This document shows positions 1-8,189 of a stretch of DNA of 64,000 nucleotides, one piece after another. Every line of letters starts with the position of its first letter. The stretch's first letter is position 1. Source of the DNA: UBA4742 sp963773335. GTDB taxonomy: Bacteria; Actinomycetota; Acidimicrobiia; Acidimicrobiales; Acidimicrobilacustridaceae. Location of the stretch: the NCBI GenBank assembly GCA_963773335.1, contig CAVZAT010000004.1, positions 992,001 through 1,056,000 of the forward strand, written 5' to 3'. Under the pieces are notes generated by a model, which was given only the letters and a program-made list of their open reading frames with translations, did no database searches and was not told the DNA's origin. The position numbers and the translations under genes are program-made.

Positions 1-281
1 ACCAGCAGGCGATCCACGTCGCGCTGGTCGAGGGCGTCGAGGCCGACCACCAGGTCGTAGATCTCGTCGTCCACGTGGCCCACGGCGTCGAGCACGCCCT
101 TGCCGCCGAATCGATCGCCGCCGTCGCGCAGCTCCACCGCCTCGAACTGACCGGTGGACGCGCCGGAGGGCACGATGGCGCGACCGGTGGCGCCGCTGTC
201 GAGCACCACCTCGACCTCGACGGTGGGGTTGCCCCGCGAATCGAGGACCTCACGCCCGACGATGTGCTCGATGGTGCTCAA
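1..281 (-). CDS. eno: Enolase, N-terminal part (gene runs off the window)
   Basis: Enolase interconverts 2-phosphoglycerate and phosphoenolpyruvate in glycolysis and acts in the cytoplasm. Reading the minus strand from a TTG at 281 gives an N-terminus containing GREVLDSRGNPTVEVEV and, further on, VPSGASTG followed by ELRDG, which are the conserved N-terminal enolase signatures including the mobile active-site loop. About 93 codons are visible; the TIM-barrel domain lies outside the window. A GGAG ribosome site sits about 11 nt before the TTG. In other actinobacteria eno follows mazG directly; here mazG is about 31 kb away, beyond the accessory block. Family assignment is secure, the start codon slightly less so. 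Confidence 0.93.
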   Translation of the reverse strand, partial: MSTIEHIVGREVLDSRGNPTVEVEVVLDSGATGRAIVPSGASTGQFEAVELRDGGDRFGGKGVLDAVGHVDDEIYDLVVGLDALDQRDVDRLL

Positions 282-385
282 ACGCCTGCTGCTCCTGGCT
301 CTGGACTGGGGTTCTCAGCGTGGCAGCCCGCCCGCACGCGGTGGTGGACCCCGGCGGTCGGTCTGACCGTAGCTCCCGGGCCGCC

Positions 386-1591
386 TCAGCCCAGTTCGGT
401 GCCCACGATGCTGACGAAGCTCACCATCTCCCCCGGGTACCCGCCGAGGTTGTGGACCAGGCCCAGCGAACGGCCGGCCGGCCCGGCGGTGGTCAGGATG
501 CGGCGGTCCTCGGGCGCTTCACCCCGGAGCTGGAGCCAGTTCTCGAAGTGCATGCGCAGACCGGAGGCACCCACGGGGTGGCCGAAGCTCTTGAGCCCGC
601 CGTCGGGGTTGACGGGCAGCTCACCCTCGAGGTCGAACACGCCGGCCTCGATGTCCTTGTAGGCCTCGCCGCGATTGGAGAAGCCCAGGTCCTCCATCAG
701 GACCAGCTCGGTGGGGGTGAAGCAGTCGTGCACCTCGGCCATGGCCAGCTGGTGGCGGGGGTCGGTCACTCCCGCCTGGGCGTAGGCGTCGGCCGCAGCC
801 TGGGCCACCTCGGGGAACGTGGTGTAGTCGTAGTCGGGATCGATCACGCCGGAGCCGTTGCCGGCCACGAACGACAGGGCCTTGATGTAGAGCGGGGTGT
901 CGGTGTAGCGGTGGGCGTCTTCGGCCCGCACCACGATGGCCGCGGCCGAGCCGTCGGCCACCCCGGCGCAGTCGAAGACACTCAGCCGCCCGGCCACGGC
1001 CGGGGCGTTGCAGATGACCTCGATGTCCATCTCCTTGCGGAACTGGGCCCGGGGGTTGTGGGCGCCGTTGTGGTGGTTCTTCCAGGCGATGCGTGCCAGG
1101 ACACGCTTGAGCTCGTCCTCGTCGACCCCGTAGCGCTGGGCGTAGGCCGGCGCCACCAGGCTGAACATGGCCGCCGCGGTCAGCGACCGGGCGGTGCCGT
1201 CGTTGGGCACGGGGAAGGCGTTGAGCCCCTGGTACCCGCTGTCCTTCACCTTCTCGACGCCCACGGCCATGGCCACGTCATAGGCACCCGAGGCCACCGC
1301 GTAGGCGGCCTGGCGCAGTGCTTCGCTGCCCGAGGCGCAGTAGTTCTCCACACGGGTGACCGGTTTGCCCGCCAGCTTGAGCGGGGCGGCCAGGGTGATA
1401 CCGCTCATGCCCGACTGGGCCGTGCCCAGCCAGTAGGCGTCCACATCGTCCTTGGTCATGCCGGCCGAGGCGAAGCACTCGCCGGTTGCGTCGAGGAGCA
1501 GGTCGTCGAGCCCCTTGTCCCAGTGCTCGCGGAAGGGCGTGCACCCCATGCCCACGATGGCCACCCGGTCCTTGATCCCATGCGATGACAT
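386..1591 (-). CDS. Thiolase family protein (SCP2/acetyl-CoA acetyltransferase type)
   Basis: A 401-residue thiolase-superfamily enzyme that should make or break a carbon-carbon bond of an acyl-CoA. The nucleophile motif NYCASGSEA is present near residue 90, and the C-terminal GHPVGASG motif supplies the His of the active site, so it looks catalytically competent. The start at 1591 is chosen because a strong GAGGGGAGA ribosome site precedes it. It lies 13 bp after the HMG-CoA-synthase-like/OB-fold gene on the same strand. Thiolases of this non-decarboxylating SCP2 type commonly work in a complex with DUF35/OB-fold partners in actinobacterial lipid and sterol breakdown. The substrate cannot be told from sequence. 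Confidence 0.88.
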   Translation of the reverse strand: MSSHGIKDRVAIVGMGCTPFREHWDKGLDDLLLDATGECFASAGMTKDDVDAYWLGTAQSGMSGITLAAPLKLAGKPVTRVENYCASGSEALRQAAYAVASGAYDVAMAVGVEKVKDSGYQGLNAFPVPNDGTARSLTAAAMFSLVAPAYAQRYGVDEDELKRVLARIAWKNHHNGAHNPRAQFRKEMDIEVICNAPAVAGRLSVFDCAGVADGSAAAIVVRAEDAHRYTDTPLYIKALSFVAGNGSGVIDPDYDYTTFPEVAQAAADAYAQAGVTDPRHQLAMAEVHDCFTPTELVLMEDLGFSNRGEAYKDIEAGVFDLEGELPVNPDGGLKSFGHPVGASGLRMHFENWLQLRGEAPEDRRILTTAGPAGRSLGLVHNLGGYPGEMVSFVSIVGTELG

Positions 1592-1604
1592 CAGCGTTCT
1601 CCCC

Positions 1605-3179
1605 TCATGGCTGCGCCGGCTTCGCCGACCCGATGGGCTTCGCCGACCCGATGGGCTTCGCCGACCCGATGGGCTTCGCCGACCCGATGGGCTTCGCCGA
1701 CCCGATGGGCTTCGCCTTCCAGAAGTAGTTCTGCACCCCATCGGCCTGGTTGAGGCGCCGGAACGTCATCTCCACCCGGTCGCCGATGGCCACGTCGGCA
1801 GCGGACACGTCGGTCAGCTCCATGGGCAGTCGCCCCCCACCGTCGGCGGGGTCGAAGTCGATCACCGCGAAGACGATGGGTGGGCTGGGCGAGTAGGCCA
1901 GGCGATCGACGGTGAAGGTGACCACCGTGCCCTTGGCGTCGGCCATGGGCAGCGGGTCCATGTGGTCGAGCGCACCGCCCTGGTAGGAGACCCGGGCCGG
2001 AGGCAGGTGCACGGCCCCGGTGTCGTGATCGCGGGACCCCACGAAGCCGAACTTCCAGCTGGTGCTGCGGGCCGCGGCGCTGGCTGACGCCCGAGCGGGC
2101 TCGGGACGGCGGGGCGGCTCGAGGGTGACCATGCCCTTCCAGGCCAGGAAGGTCAGGTAGCGCAGGCCGGGGTGGTCGTCGTCGATCTGGCCGGCGGCGA
2201 CCTGCTCGTCGACCGCTCGAACCGCCTTCCAGTCGGCCAGCGCCTCGGTGGTGCGCAGCAGGATCACGTCGGCGCCGTCGGCCAGCACCACCAGCGCCAG
2301 CACCTGGCCGGGCTCGGCCGCCTCCAGGGCCCGGGCCAGCAGCAGTCCCGGCTGGGCCGCGCCGGGGTTGCCCACCGCCGTGATCAGATCGTCGGCCACC
2401 CCGCCGGTGCCGGCACCCACCTTGCCGGCCACCTGGCGCACCGCCCGGGCGTGGGTGCCCGACACGACCACCTGGGCCACGTCCTCGGGGCCCAGACCGG
2501 CCTGTCCCAGGGCCAGCTTGAAGGCCTCGGTGCCCAGGGCCACGTAGTGCAGCTCGCCGAAGCGCTCCTCCCACTGCTTGGCGCGGCGGTCGCCCGGCGT
2601 GCGCCAACGATCCAGGAACTCCTCGGTGACCGAGGCCTGGCCCACCACCTCTCCCAGCAACGGCTGGGGGTCGTCGGCCCCGCCGATCAGCAAGGCGGCT
2701 GCGGCGTCGCCGCCCTCGCGCTCGTCCGCGCTGGTGGGCAGGCCGGTGCGGGTGTCGGCGGTGACCAGCAGCACGCGGTCGCGGCCACGCAGGGCGGCGG
2801 CCAGTGCGCCCGAGGCGGACCGGACCGAGCCGTTGAGGTCGAGGGCCGGCACCTCGTGATCGAGGCGAAGCGCGGCGTGGATCACGGTGGCGTTGGTCTT
2901 GTCCACATACGCCGGATCGGTGGTCGAGAACCACAGGGCCTGGGGTGCGGTGCGCCCGTCCGGGCCGAGTCGGCCATCGGGCCCGGGCGCCCGCAAGGCG
3001 CGCAGGGCCAGACGGGCCGCCTCCACACCCATGGTGGTGGTGTCCTCGTCGTAGGAGGCCACTGCGCGCGTGCCCCTGCCGGCGTTGGTGCCGCTGGCCG
3101 CGGCGATGGCGGCGCGGTCCAGCCGGTGATGGGGCACGTAGCCGGCGAAGGCCAGGATGCCGCGGGTGGGTTCAGTCAT
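1605..3179 (-). CDS. HMG-CoA synthase-like protein fused to a C-terminal OB-fold (DUF35) domain
   Basis: A 524-residue protein. The first ~330 residues have the thiolase-like fold of 3-hydroxy-3-methylglutaryl-CoA synthases; the rest resembles the DUF35 OB-fold (HFGFV-type FGFVGSRDHDTG, then VTFTVDRLAYS and GDRVEMTFRRL). At the position where HMG-CoA synthases carry the acyl-accepting Cys, the reading is DLNGSVRSASGA, with no Cys. The gene is 13 bp upstream of the thiolase and probably co-translated, so a scaffold or substrate-channelling role for the thiolase is plausible (inference). The last ~36 residues are five copies of KPIGSA. The ATG at 3179 is 23 bp from a 17-bp operator-like palindrome shared with the divergent CoA-transferase gene. 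Confidence 0.8.
   Translation of the reverse strand: MTEPTRGILAFAGYVPHHRLDRAAIAAASGTNAGRGTRAVASYDEDTTTMGVEAARLALRALRAPGPDGRLGPDGRTAPQALWFSTTDPAYVDKTNATVIHAALRLDHEVPALDLNGSVRSASGALAAALRGRDRVLLVTADTRTGLPTSADEREGGDAAAALLIGGADDPQPLLGEVVGQASVTEEFLDRWRTPGDRRAKQWEERFGELHYVALGTEAFKLALGQAGLGPEDVAQVVVSGTHARAVRQVAGKVGAGTGGVADDLITAVGNPGAAQPGLLLARALEAAEPGQVLALVVLADGADVILLRTTEALADWKAVRAVDEQVAAGQIDDDHPGLRYLTFLAWKGMVTLEPPRRPEPARASASAAARSTSWKFGFVGSRDHDTGAVHLPPARVSYQGGALDHMDPLPMADAKGTVVTFTVDRLAYSPSPPIVFAVIDFDPADGGGRLPMELTDVSAADVAIGDRVEMTFRRLNQADGVQNYFWKAKPIGSAKPIGSAKPIGSAKPIGSAKPIGSAKPAQP
1618..1716 (-). repeat. 18-bp tandem repeat encoding (KPIGSA)5
   Basis: Five perfect head-to-tail copies of TTCGCCGACCCGATGGGC occupy 1621-1710, followed by a partial copy (TTCGCC) to 1716. 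On the minus strand they are in frame with the HMG-CoA-synthase-like/OB-fold gene and encode KPIGSA repeats just before its stop codon. Identity between copies is complete at the DNA level, so expansion is recent or length changes are continuing. Confidence 0.95.
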
Positions 3180-3201
3180 CGGCGCGAGTCTAGAGCCAAG
3201 A

Positions 3202-3218
3202 TCTGACGGGTCGTCAGA
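3202..3218. promoter_or_regulatory. Operator-like palindrome, copy 1 (TCTGAC-N5-GTCAGA)
   Basis: The 17-mer TCTGACGGGTCGTCAGA is an inverted repeat with 6-bp arms and a 5-bp core. It lies between the divergent HMG-CoA-synthase-like gene (start 3179) and the CoA-transferase gene (start 3283). The same sequence on the other strand occurs at 21702-21718 and 23281-23297. Its size and symmetry fit a TetR/FadR-type operator. A TAGACT hexamer on the minus strand lies just downstream, so binding would block that promoter. Confidence 0.65.
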
Positions 3219-3282
3219 GAAGGAGTCCACGGCGACGTAGCATCCCGGGGTGGAGCTCGGGGAGATCGCCAACCAAGACGCC

Positions 3283-4494
3283 ATGAGATGGGGCAAGCCC
3301 CTGGAGGGGATCCGCGTCCTGGCCGCCGAGCAGATGCAGGCGCTGCCCTACGCCACCCAGCTCCTGGCCCGGCTGGGCGCCGAGGTGATCAAGGTCGAGC
3401 ACCCGATCCACGGCGAGTCGGGCCGGGGGGCGGCACCGGCCATGACCGACCCGCAGGGACGGGCGGTCGGCTCCACCTACCTGCGCAACAACCTGGGCAA
3501 GCGCAGCGTGGGACTGGACCTCAAGTCGCCCGAGGGCCAGGCACTGTTCAAGGCCCTCATCCCCCGCTTCGACGTGGTGGCCGAGAACTTCAAACCGGGC
3601 ACCATGGCCCGCATGGGCCTGGGCTACGACGACCTGGCCGAGCAGTTCCCCGAGATGATCTACGTCTCCATCTCCGGGTTCGGCAACGACGAGGTGTCGC
3701 CCTACCGGTCGTGGCCGGCCTACGCCTCGGTGGTGGAGGCGATGTCGGGCATCTACGAGTACAAGAGCGGACCCGACCACCCCCCCACCACCATCCCGGT
3801 GGGGGCGCTGGGCGACATCAGCTCGGCTCTGTTCGGGGTCATCGGCATCCTCGCCGCTCTGCGCCATCGCGATCGCACCGGGATGGGCCAGTACGTGGAC
3901 ATCGCCATGTTCGATTCCATGCTGGCCATGACCGACATCGTGACCAACTTCTGGTCGATGGGGATCCGGCCCGACAACCAGGTGCCGGTGCTGTGCGAAG
4001 GGTTCCGGGCGTCCGACGGCTACGTGGTGGTCCAGGTGGTGCGGGAGCCGCAGTTCGCCAAGCTGGCCGAACTGGTGGGCCACCCCGAGTGGGCCGACGA
4101 GCCCCGCTTCGCCGACCGCTCGGGCTGGATGCCACATCTGGAGGACGTGATCCGCCCGGCCGTCGAAGTCTGGGCCGCCGGTCGCACCAAGGTGGAGGCC
4201 GCCGCCGAGCTGACCGCGGCGGGCCTGGTGGCCGGACCGAGCTTCAGCGCGCCGGACGTCATCGCCGACCCGCACGTGGCCGGGCGCCGCATGCTGGTGG
4301 AGATGCCCCGCACCGACGGCGTGGCCGAGCCCGTCCTCATCCCGGGCAACCCCGTGAAGCTGTCCAAGATGGCGGAGGGTCCCGAGACCCGCGTGCCCTG
4401 GGTGGGCGAGCACACCGACGAGGTCCTGGGCGCCGAGCTCGGACTGGACGACGGGGCACTGGCCGAGCTGCGGGCCAAGGGCGTCGTCACCTGA
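3283..4494 (+). CDS. CaiB/BaiF (family III) CoA-transferase
   Basis: A 403-residue family III CoA-transferase, which moves CoA between an acyl-CoA donor and a carboxylate through a mixed anhydride on an Asp. The N-terminus KPLEGIRVLAAEQM and the segments LGAEVIKVEHP, RNNLGKRSVGLDLKSPEG, FDVVAENFKPG and GQYVDIAMFDSMLAM are typical; the Asp in GQYVDIAM is the expected catalytic position. Start choice: ATG 3283 matches the family N-terminus; an in-frame GTG at 3250 would add 11 residues but has no ribosome site. It is divergent from the thiolase pair and precedes the TetR gene by 43 bp. Substrate unknown. Confidence 0.87.
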   Translation: MRWGKPLEGIRVLAAEQMQALPYATQLLARLGAEVIKVEHPIHGESGRGAAPAMTDPQGRAVGSTYLRNNLGKRSVGLDLKSPEGQALFKALIPRFDVVAENFKPGTMARMGLGYDDLAEQFPEMIYVSISGFGNDEVSPYRSWPAYASVVEAMSGIYEYKSGPDHPPTTIPVGALGDISSALFGVIGILAALRHRDRTGMGQYVDIAMFDSMLAMTDIVTNFWSMGIRPDNQVPVLCEGFRASDGYVVVQVVREPQFAKLAELVGHPEWADEPRFADRSGWMPHLEDVIRPAVEVWAAGRTKVEAAAELTAAGLVAGPSFSAPDVIADPHVAGRRMLVEMPRTDGVAEPVLIPGNPVKLSKMAEGPETRVPWVGEHTDEVLGAELGLDDGALAELRAKGVVT

Positions 4495-4518
4495 ACTGTC
4501 CCCTCGGCCCGTCAATTC

Positions 4519-4540
4519 CATTACGATGTGCATCGTAATG
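4519..4540. promoter_or_regulatory. Perfect 22-bp palindrome across the TetR start (probable autoregulatory operator)
   Basis: Arms CATTACGATG (4519-4528) and CATCGTAATG (4531-4540) are exact reverse complements separated by TG. The palindrome covers both candidate ATG codons of the TetR gene (4526 and 4538). Perfect 10-bp arms at a TetR promoter are the usual layout for self-repression. The sequence differs from the TCTGAC palindromes, so it probably belongs to this regulator only. Confidence 0.7.
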
Positions 4541-5182
4541 AGTCTGGCCGAGTCACCCAGTGCCACCGGATCCCCGACCGGCCCGAGTCCGGGTCGGCCC
4601 CGTGACCCGCGGATCGATCGGGCCGTGCTGCACGCCACCACCGCGTTGCTCGAGGAGGTGGGCTACCAGCGACTGTCCATCGCCGCCATCGCCGCTCGGG
4701 CCGGCACCACGCCCCCAGCCATCTACCGGCGGTGGCCCACCAAGGCCCACCTGGTCCACGAAGCCGTCTTCCCGTCCGAGCCCGGGACCACCCTCCCCCG
4801 ACCCGAGGACCGGCACCCCGACGACCTGCGTGAAGGGGTGCGGGCCATGCTGGTGGGCGGCATCGAGCTGTTGGCGCGACCCGCGGCGCGGGCCGCGGTG
4901 CCCGGCCTGCTGGCTGAGCTGAGCTCGGCACCCGAGATGCACGCCGACATCCGGGCCCGCTTCGACGGGGGTGAGTGGGGATGGCTCCACCGGCGGGTGG
5001 CCCGAGCCATCGACGCGGGCGAGGTCCGCGCCGACGTCCAGGCCACCACCCTGCTCGACCTGATCAGCGGCTCGGCCTTCATGGCCGCGGTGGTGGGTCC
5101 GGCCGAACGCATCGATGATGGTTGGATCGACCAGGTGGTCGATGTGATCCTGCGCGGCATCGCGCCCACCAGCACCAACTGA
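4538..5182 (+). CDS. TetR/AcrR family transcriptional regulator
   Basis: A 214-residue regulator. The N-terminal helix-turn-helix region reads RLSIAAIAARAGTTPPAIYRRW followed by KAHLVHEAVF, which is the TetR DNA-binding domain; the C-terminal ~130 residues form a divergent ligand-binding domain. An upstream in-frame ATG at 4526 would add four residues, but both ATGs lie inside the 22-bp palindrome and 4538 leaves more of it in the promoter. The gene sits between a CoA-transferase and an SDR-led operon, all on the plus strand, so it may control its own gene and the operon starting 33 bp downstream. The effector, likely an acyl-CoA or lipid, is unknown. Confidence 0.9.
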   Translation: MSLAESPSATGSPTGPSPGRPRDPRIDRAVLHATTALLEEVGYQRLSIAAIAARAGTTPPAIYRRWPTKAHLVHEAVFPSEPGTTLPRPEDRHPDDLREGVRAMLVGGIELLARPAARAAVPGLLAELSSAPEMHADIRARFDGGEWGWLHRRVARAIDAGEVRADVQATTLLDLISGSAFMAAVVGPAERIDDGWIDQVVDVILRGIAPTSTN

Positions 5183-5214
5183 CCCACCCGCACCAACCGA
5201 CAAGGGAGACATCA

Positions 5215-6018
5215 ATGGACCTGGGTCTGGCAGGCGCCGTGGCCGTCGTCACCGGGGGGAGCAAGGGCATGGGGCGCGCCGTCGCCGAGGCCTTCGCCGA
5301 CGACGGGGCCCGGGTAGCCGTCCTGGCTCGGGGTCAGGCCGGTCTGGACGAGACCGTCGCGGCCCTGCTGGAGCGAGGCAGCCCCGACGCCGTGGGCCTG
5401 TCGGTGGACACGACCGATCCGCCCGCCATCGACGCGGCCTTCGTCACCATCGGCGACCGCTGGGGCACCATCAACAGCCTGGTCAACACCATCGGGCCAT
5501 CCGACGGCACCTTCGACGACCTGGACGACGCCGGCTGGGACGCGGCGTTCGCCCTCGGGTTGATGGCCGCGGTGCGCACCACCCGTGCCGCGCTCCCACT
5601 GCTGCGGGCCGCGGAGTGGGGCCGCATCGTCAACTTCGCGGCCCACTCCATCCAACGCCAGAACCCGCGCCTGGTGGCCTACACCGCGTCGAAGGCGGCC
5701 CTGACCAGCGTGTCGAAGAACCTGGCCAAGAGCCTGGCCACCGACGGGATCCTGGTGAACACCGTCAGCCCGGGGACCATCGTCACCGCCAGCTTCACCG
5801 AGGTGCTCGACCCGTTCCTCCGGGCCGAGGGCCTCGACTCGAGCGATCCGGTCGACGTCATGACCTTCATCGACCGGACGTTCCACCATCCGGCCGATCT
5901 GGGCCGGGCCGGCCTCCCCGACGAGGTGGCCAGCATCACCGTGTACCTGGCCTCGCGTCGCAACGGCTACGTGACCGGGGCCAACGTGAACGTGGACGGG
6001 GGATCGGACTTCATCTGA
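5215..6018 (+). CDS. Short-chain dehydrogenase/reductase (SDR) family oxidoreductase
   Basis: A 267-residue classical SDR that should oxidise or reduce an alcohol/ketone with NAD(P). Cofactor loop VVTGGSKGMG is at the N-terminus; the catalytic Ser lies in VNFAAHS and the Tyr-Lys pair in AYTASKAAL (spacing YxxxK). A clear AAGGGAG ribosome site precedes ATG 5215. The stop overlaps the start of the sulfotransferase gene by one base (TGATG), so the two are co-translated. The neighbours suggest modification of a hydroxylated lipid or steroid, which is an inference. Confidence 0.88.
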   Translation: MDLGLAGAVAVVTGGSKGMGRAVAEAFADDGARVAVLARGQAGLDETVAALLERGSPDAVGLSVDTTDPPAIDAAFVTIGDRWGTINSLVNTIGPSDGTFDDLDDAGWDAAFALGLMAAVRTTRAALPLLRAAEWGRIVNFAAHSIQRQNPRLVAYTASKAALTSVSKNLAKSLATDGILVNTVSPGTIVTASFTEVLDPFLRAEGLDSSDPVDVMTFIDRTFHHPADLGRAGLPDEVASITVYLASRRNGYVTGANVNVDGGSDFI

Positions 6019-7184
6019 TGGACGTCGACCAGATGGTTGACCGAGCGCGTGACCGGGCCGGATCCGACGACTTCGGCGAGGACACCTGGCGCGAGGGCCT
6101 CGACGTCCTGGTCCGATCGCTGCAGACCGAGGCCGCGCTCAACGACATCGGCGTGAGCGCCATGGGTGACCAGATCGTCGGCTACCTGGTCAACCGGCTC
6201 GAGGTCGAGCGCGGCTATGCCCGCCATCCCGAGATCGAGGACCAGCAGATCGTGGCCCCGCTGTTCGGCCTCGGCCTGCCCCGCACCGGGTCCACCGCCC
6301 TGAGCTTCCTGCTGGCTCAGGACCCGGCTCGACGGACCTTGCGCACCTGGGAGGCGGGCACGCCGTGTCCCCCACCGGAGTCGGCCACCGAGCACACCGA
6401 CCCGCGCATCGCCGAGGCCCAGGCGGGCATCGACTTCACCAACGAGATGTTCCCCGGGTTCGCGGGGATGATCCCCACCTCCGCCACCGGGCCCCAGGAG
6501 TGCCTGCTGCTCATGGCCCTCGACTTCCGGTCGCTGATCTTCGAAGGGATGGCCCGGGTCCCGAGCTACAGCTCGTGGCTCCTGGGCTGCGACATGGAAC
6601 CGGCCTACCGGTACCACCAGCGGGTGCTGAAGCTGCTGCAGTGGCGGTGCCCGCCCGACCGGTGGTGGCTCAAGACCCCGGCGCACATGCTCTCGATCGA
6701 GGCCCTCGACGCCGTGTACCCCGACGCCCGGTTCGTCATGACCCACCGGGACGTGGCCAAGGTGCTCCCCTCCGTGTGCGCCCTGTACGACACGTTCTCG
6801 AGCATCCTCACCGAGCGACCCGACCCCGTGGCCATCGGTTCCCAGAACGTGGCCGAGTGGCGTTGCGCGCTCGAGCGCCTGATCGATTTCCGTGATCGTG
6901 GCCACGAGGACCGGTTCCACGATCTCTCGTTCGAGGCGGTGCAGCGAGATCCCCTGGCCGAGGTGACCCGCCTCTACGCCGAGTTGGGTGACGAGCTCGC
7001 CGACGAGGCGCGCCGTCGCATGCAGGACTGGTGGGCCACCGGCACCGGAGACCGCTCGGGTCCCCACCGGTACCAGCCCGAGACCTACGGCCTCGACCTG
7101 GCTGCCGTACACGACCAGTTCGCCTTCTACTACGAGCGCTTCGACATCCCCGTCGAGGACCAGACGATCGGAGGGGCCTCATGA
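6018..7184 (+). CDS. Sulfotransferase family protein
   Basis: A 388-residue protein of the PAPS-dependent sulfotransferase fold. The 5'-phosphosulfate loop is seen as GLPRTGSTAL near residue 87, and the 3'-phosphate binding segment as ARFVMTHRDVAKVLPS near residue 240. Members transfer sulfate from PAPS to hydroxyls of lipids, steroids or sugars, though some actinobacterial homologues have no proven activity. It overlaps the SDR stop by one base, and its own TGA overlaps the ATG of the epimerase gene (ATGA), so the three form one translationally coupled unit. Confidence 0.84.
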   Translation: MDVDQMVDRARDRAGSDDFGEDTWREGLDVLVRSLQTEAALNDIGVSAMGDQIVGYLVNRLEVERGYARHPEIEDQQIVAPLFGLGLPRTGSTALSFLLAQDPARRTLRTWEAGTPCPPPESATEHTDPRIAEAQAGIDFTNEMFPGFAGMIPTSATGPQECLLLMALDFRSLIFEGMARVPSYSSWLLGCDMEPAYRYHQRVLKLLQWRCPPDRWWLKTPAHMLSIEALDAVYPDARFVMTHRDVAKVLPSVCALYDTFSSILTERPDPVAIGSQNVAEWRCALERLIDFRDRGHEDRFHDLSFEAVQRDPLAEVTRLYAELGDELADEARRRMQDWWATGTGDRSGPHRYQPETYGLDLAAVHDQFAFYYERFDIPVEDQTIGGAS

Positions 7185-8167
7185 GCACCGTCCTGGTCAC
7201 CGGCGGGACGGGACTGACCGGCAGCAACGTGTGCCAGCAGCTCATCGAGCGGGGCGACGACGTACGAGCGTTGGTGCGCAATCCGCGGGAGGCGACCGCA
7301 CTCGCCACCATCGGCGTCGAGCTGGTGCAGGGCGACATCACCCAGGCCGACGACGTGGGTCGGGCCGCCCAGGGTTGCGAGGCCGCCATCCACTGCGCGG
7401 CGCTGCTGGGTGGCGCCAGCCAGGACCTGGCCGACTTCGAGGCGGTGAACGTGGTGGGCACCACCAACGTGCTCGATGTCGGTCGGGCGCTCGGCATGCG
7501 CCGGGTGGTGGCCCTCAGCACCGGCACGTTCTTCGATCTGAGCCATCCGGGCCCGATCGAGCAGGCACCGGTGCTCGCCGATCCACCCGACGACCCCTAC
7601 ACCGTCACCAAGTTGGCGGCCTTCCGGGAGGTCCAGCGGCGGTCCACGGCCGGCGATGACGTGCTGACCTGCCACCCCGGCGCCATCTACGGCCCCGGCC
7701 TGGTCGCTCGCCGGGCGCTGCATCCCACCAGCTTCAACGCCGTGCTCCTCGGCGCCCTGCGCGGCCGCATCCCGATGTTCCTCGACTTCCCGGTCACCTG
7801 GGTGGCCGCGGCCGACGTGGCCGGCGGTTCGATCGCCGCGCTCGACCGGGGCGTGGCCGGCGAACGCTACTGGCTCGTCGGCCGCCCGGAGGACGAGATC
7901 AGCACGGCCGCCGGGTGCAACCGGGCGTGCGAGCTGGCCGGCGTCGACCACCGCGTCGAGGACCTCGACCACCGCTCCGACCCCGAGGCCCTGACCGCGG
8001 CCTTCGGTCCGACCCTGATGGCCATCGCCGAGGCGGCGGCCAACCGGGTCCGTTCGCCGCGCCCGGCGGTGAACCCGACCCGCGAGCGGCTCGACTACCA
8101 CCCCATGAGCCTCGACCAGGGTCTGGGCCTGCTCATCGGTTGGCTGCGCGAGCTGGGCAAGTTCTGA
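7181..8167 (+). CDS. NAD-dependent epimerase/dehydratase family protein
   Basis: A 328-residue extended SDR. The N-terminal Rossmann motif VTGGTGLTGSN binds NAD(P), and PYTVTKLAAFREV carries the Tyr-Lys pair. Start ATG 7181 overlaps the previous stop and has a GGAGGGG ribosome site 5 nt upstream. Family members epimerise, dehydrate or oxidise nucleotide sugars, but lipid- and sterol-acting versions (3-beta-HSD-like) are common in actinobacteria, which would suit the neighbours. The exact reaction is not predictable. Confidence 0.85.
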   Translation: MSTVLVTGGTGLTGSNVCQQLIERGDDVRALVRNPREATALATIGVELVQGDITQADDVGRAAQGCEAAIHCAALLGGASQDLADFEAVNVVGTTNVLDVGRALGMRRVVALSTGTFFDLSHPGPIEQAPVLADPPDDPYTVTKLAAFREVQRRSTAGDDVLTCHPGAIYGPGLVARRALHPTSFNAVLLGALRGRIPMFLDFPVTWVAAADVAGGSIAALDRGVAGERYWLVGRPEDEISTAAGCNRACELAGVDHRVEDLDHRSDPEALTAAFGPTLMAIAEAAANRVRSPRPAVNPTRERLDYHPMSLDQGLGLLIGWLRELGKF

Positions 8168-8189
8168 TCCCCTGATCACGGAGACGCAC

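Noticed and set aside
4538..5182. The local TetR protein as regulator of the TCTGAC palindromes
   Set aside because: Its own promoter carries a different perfect palindrome (CATTACGATG arms), so the link is not supported by sequence and is left open.
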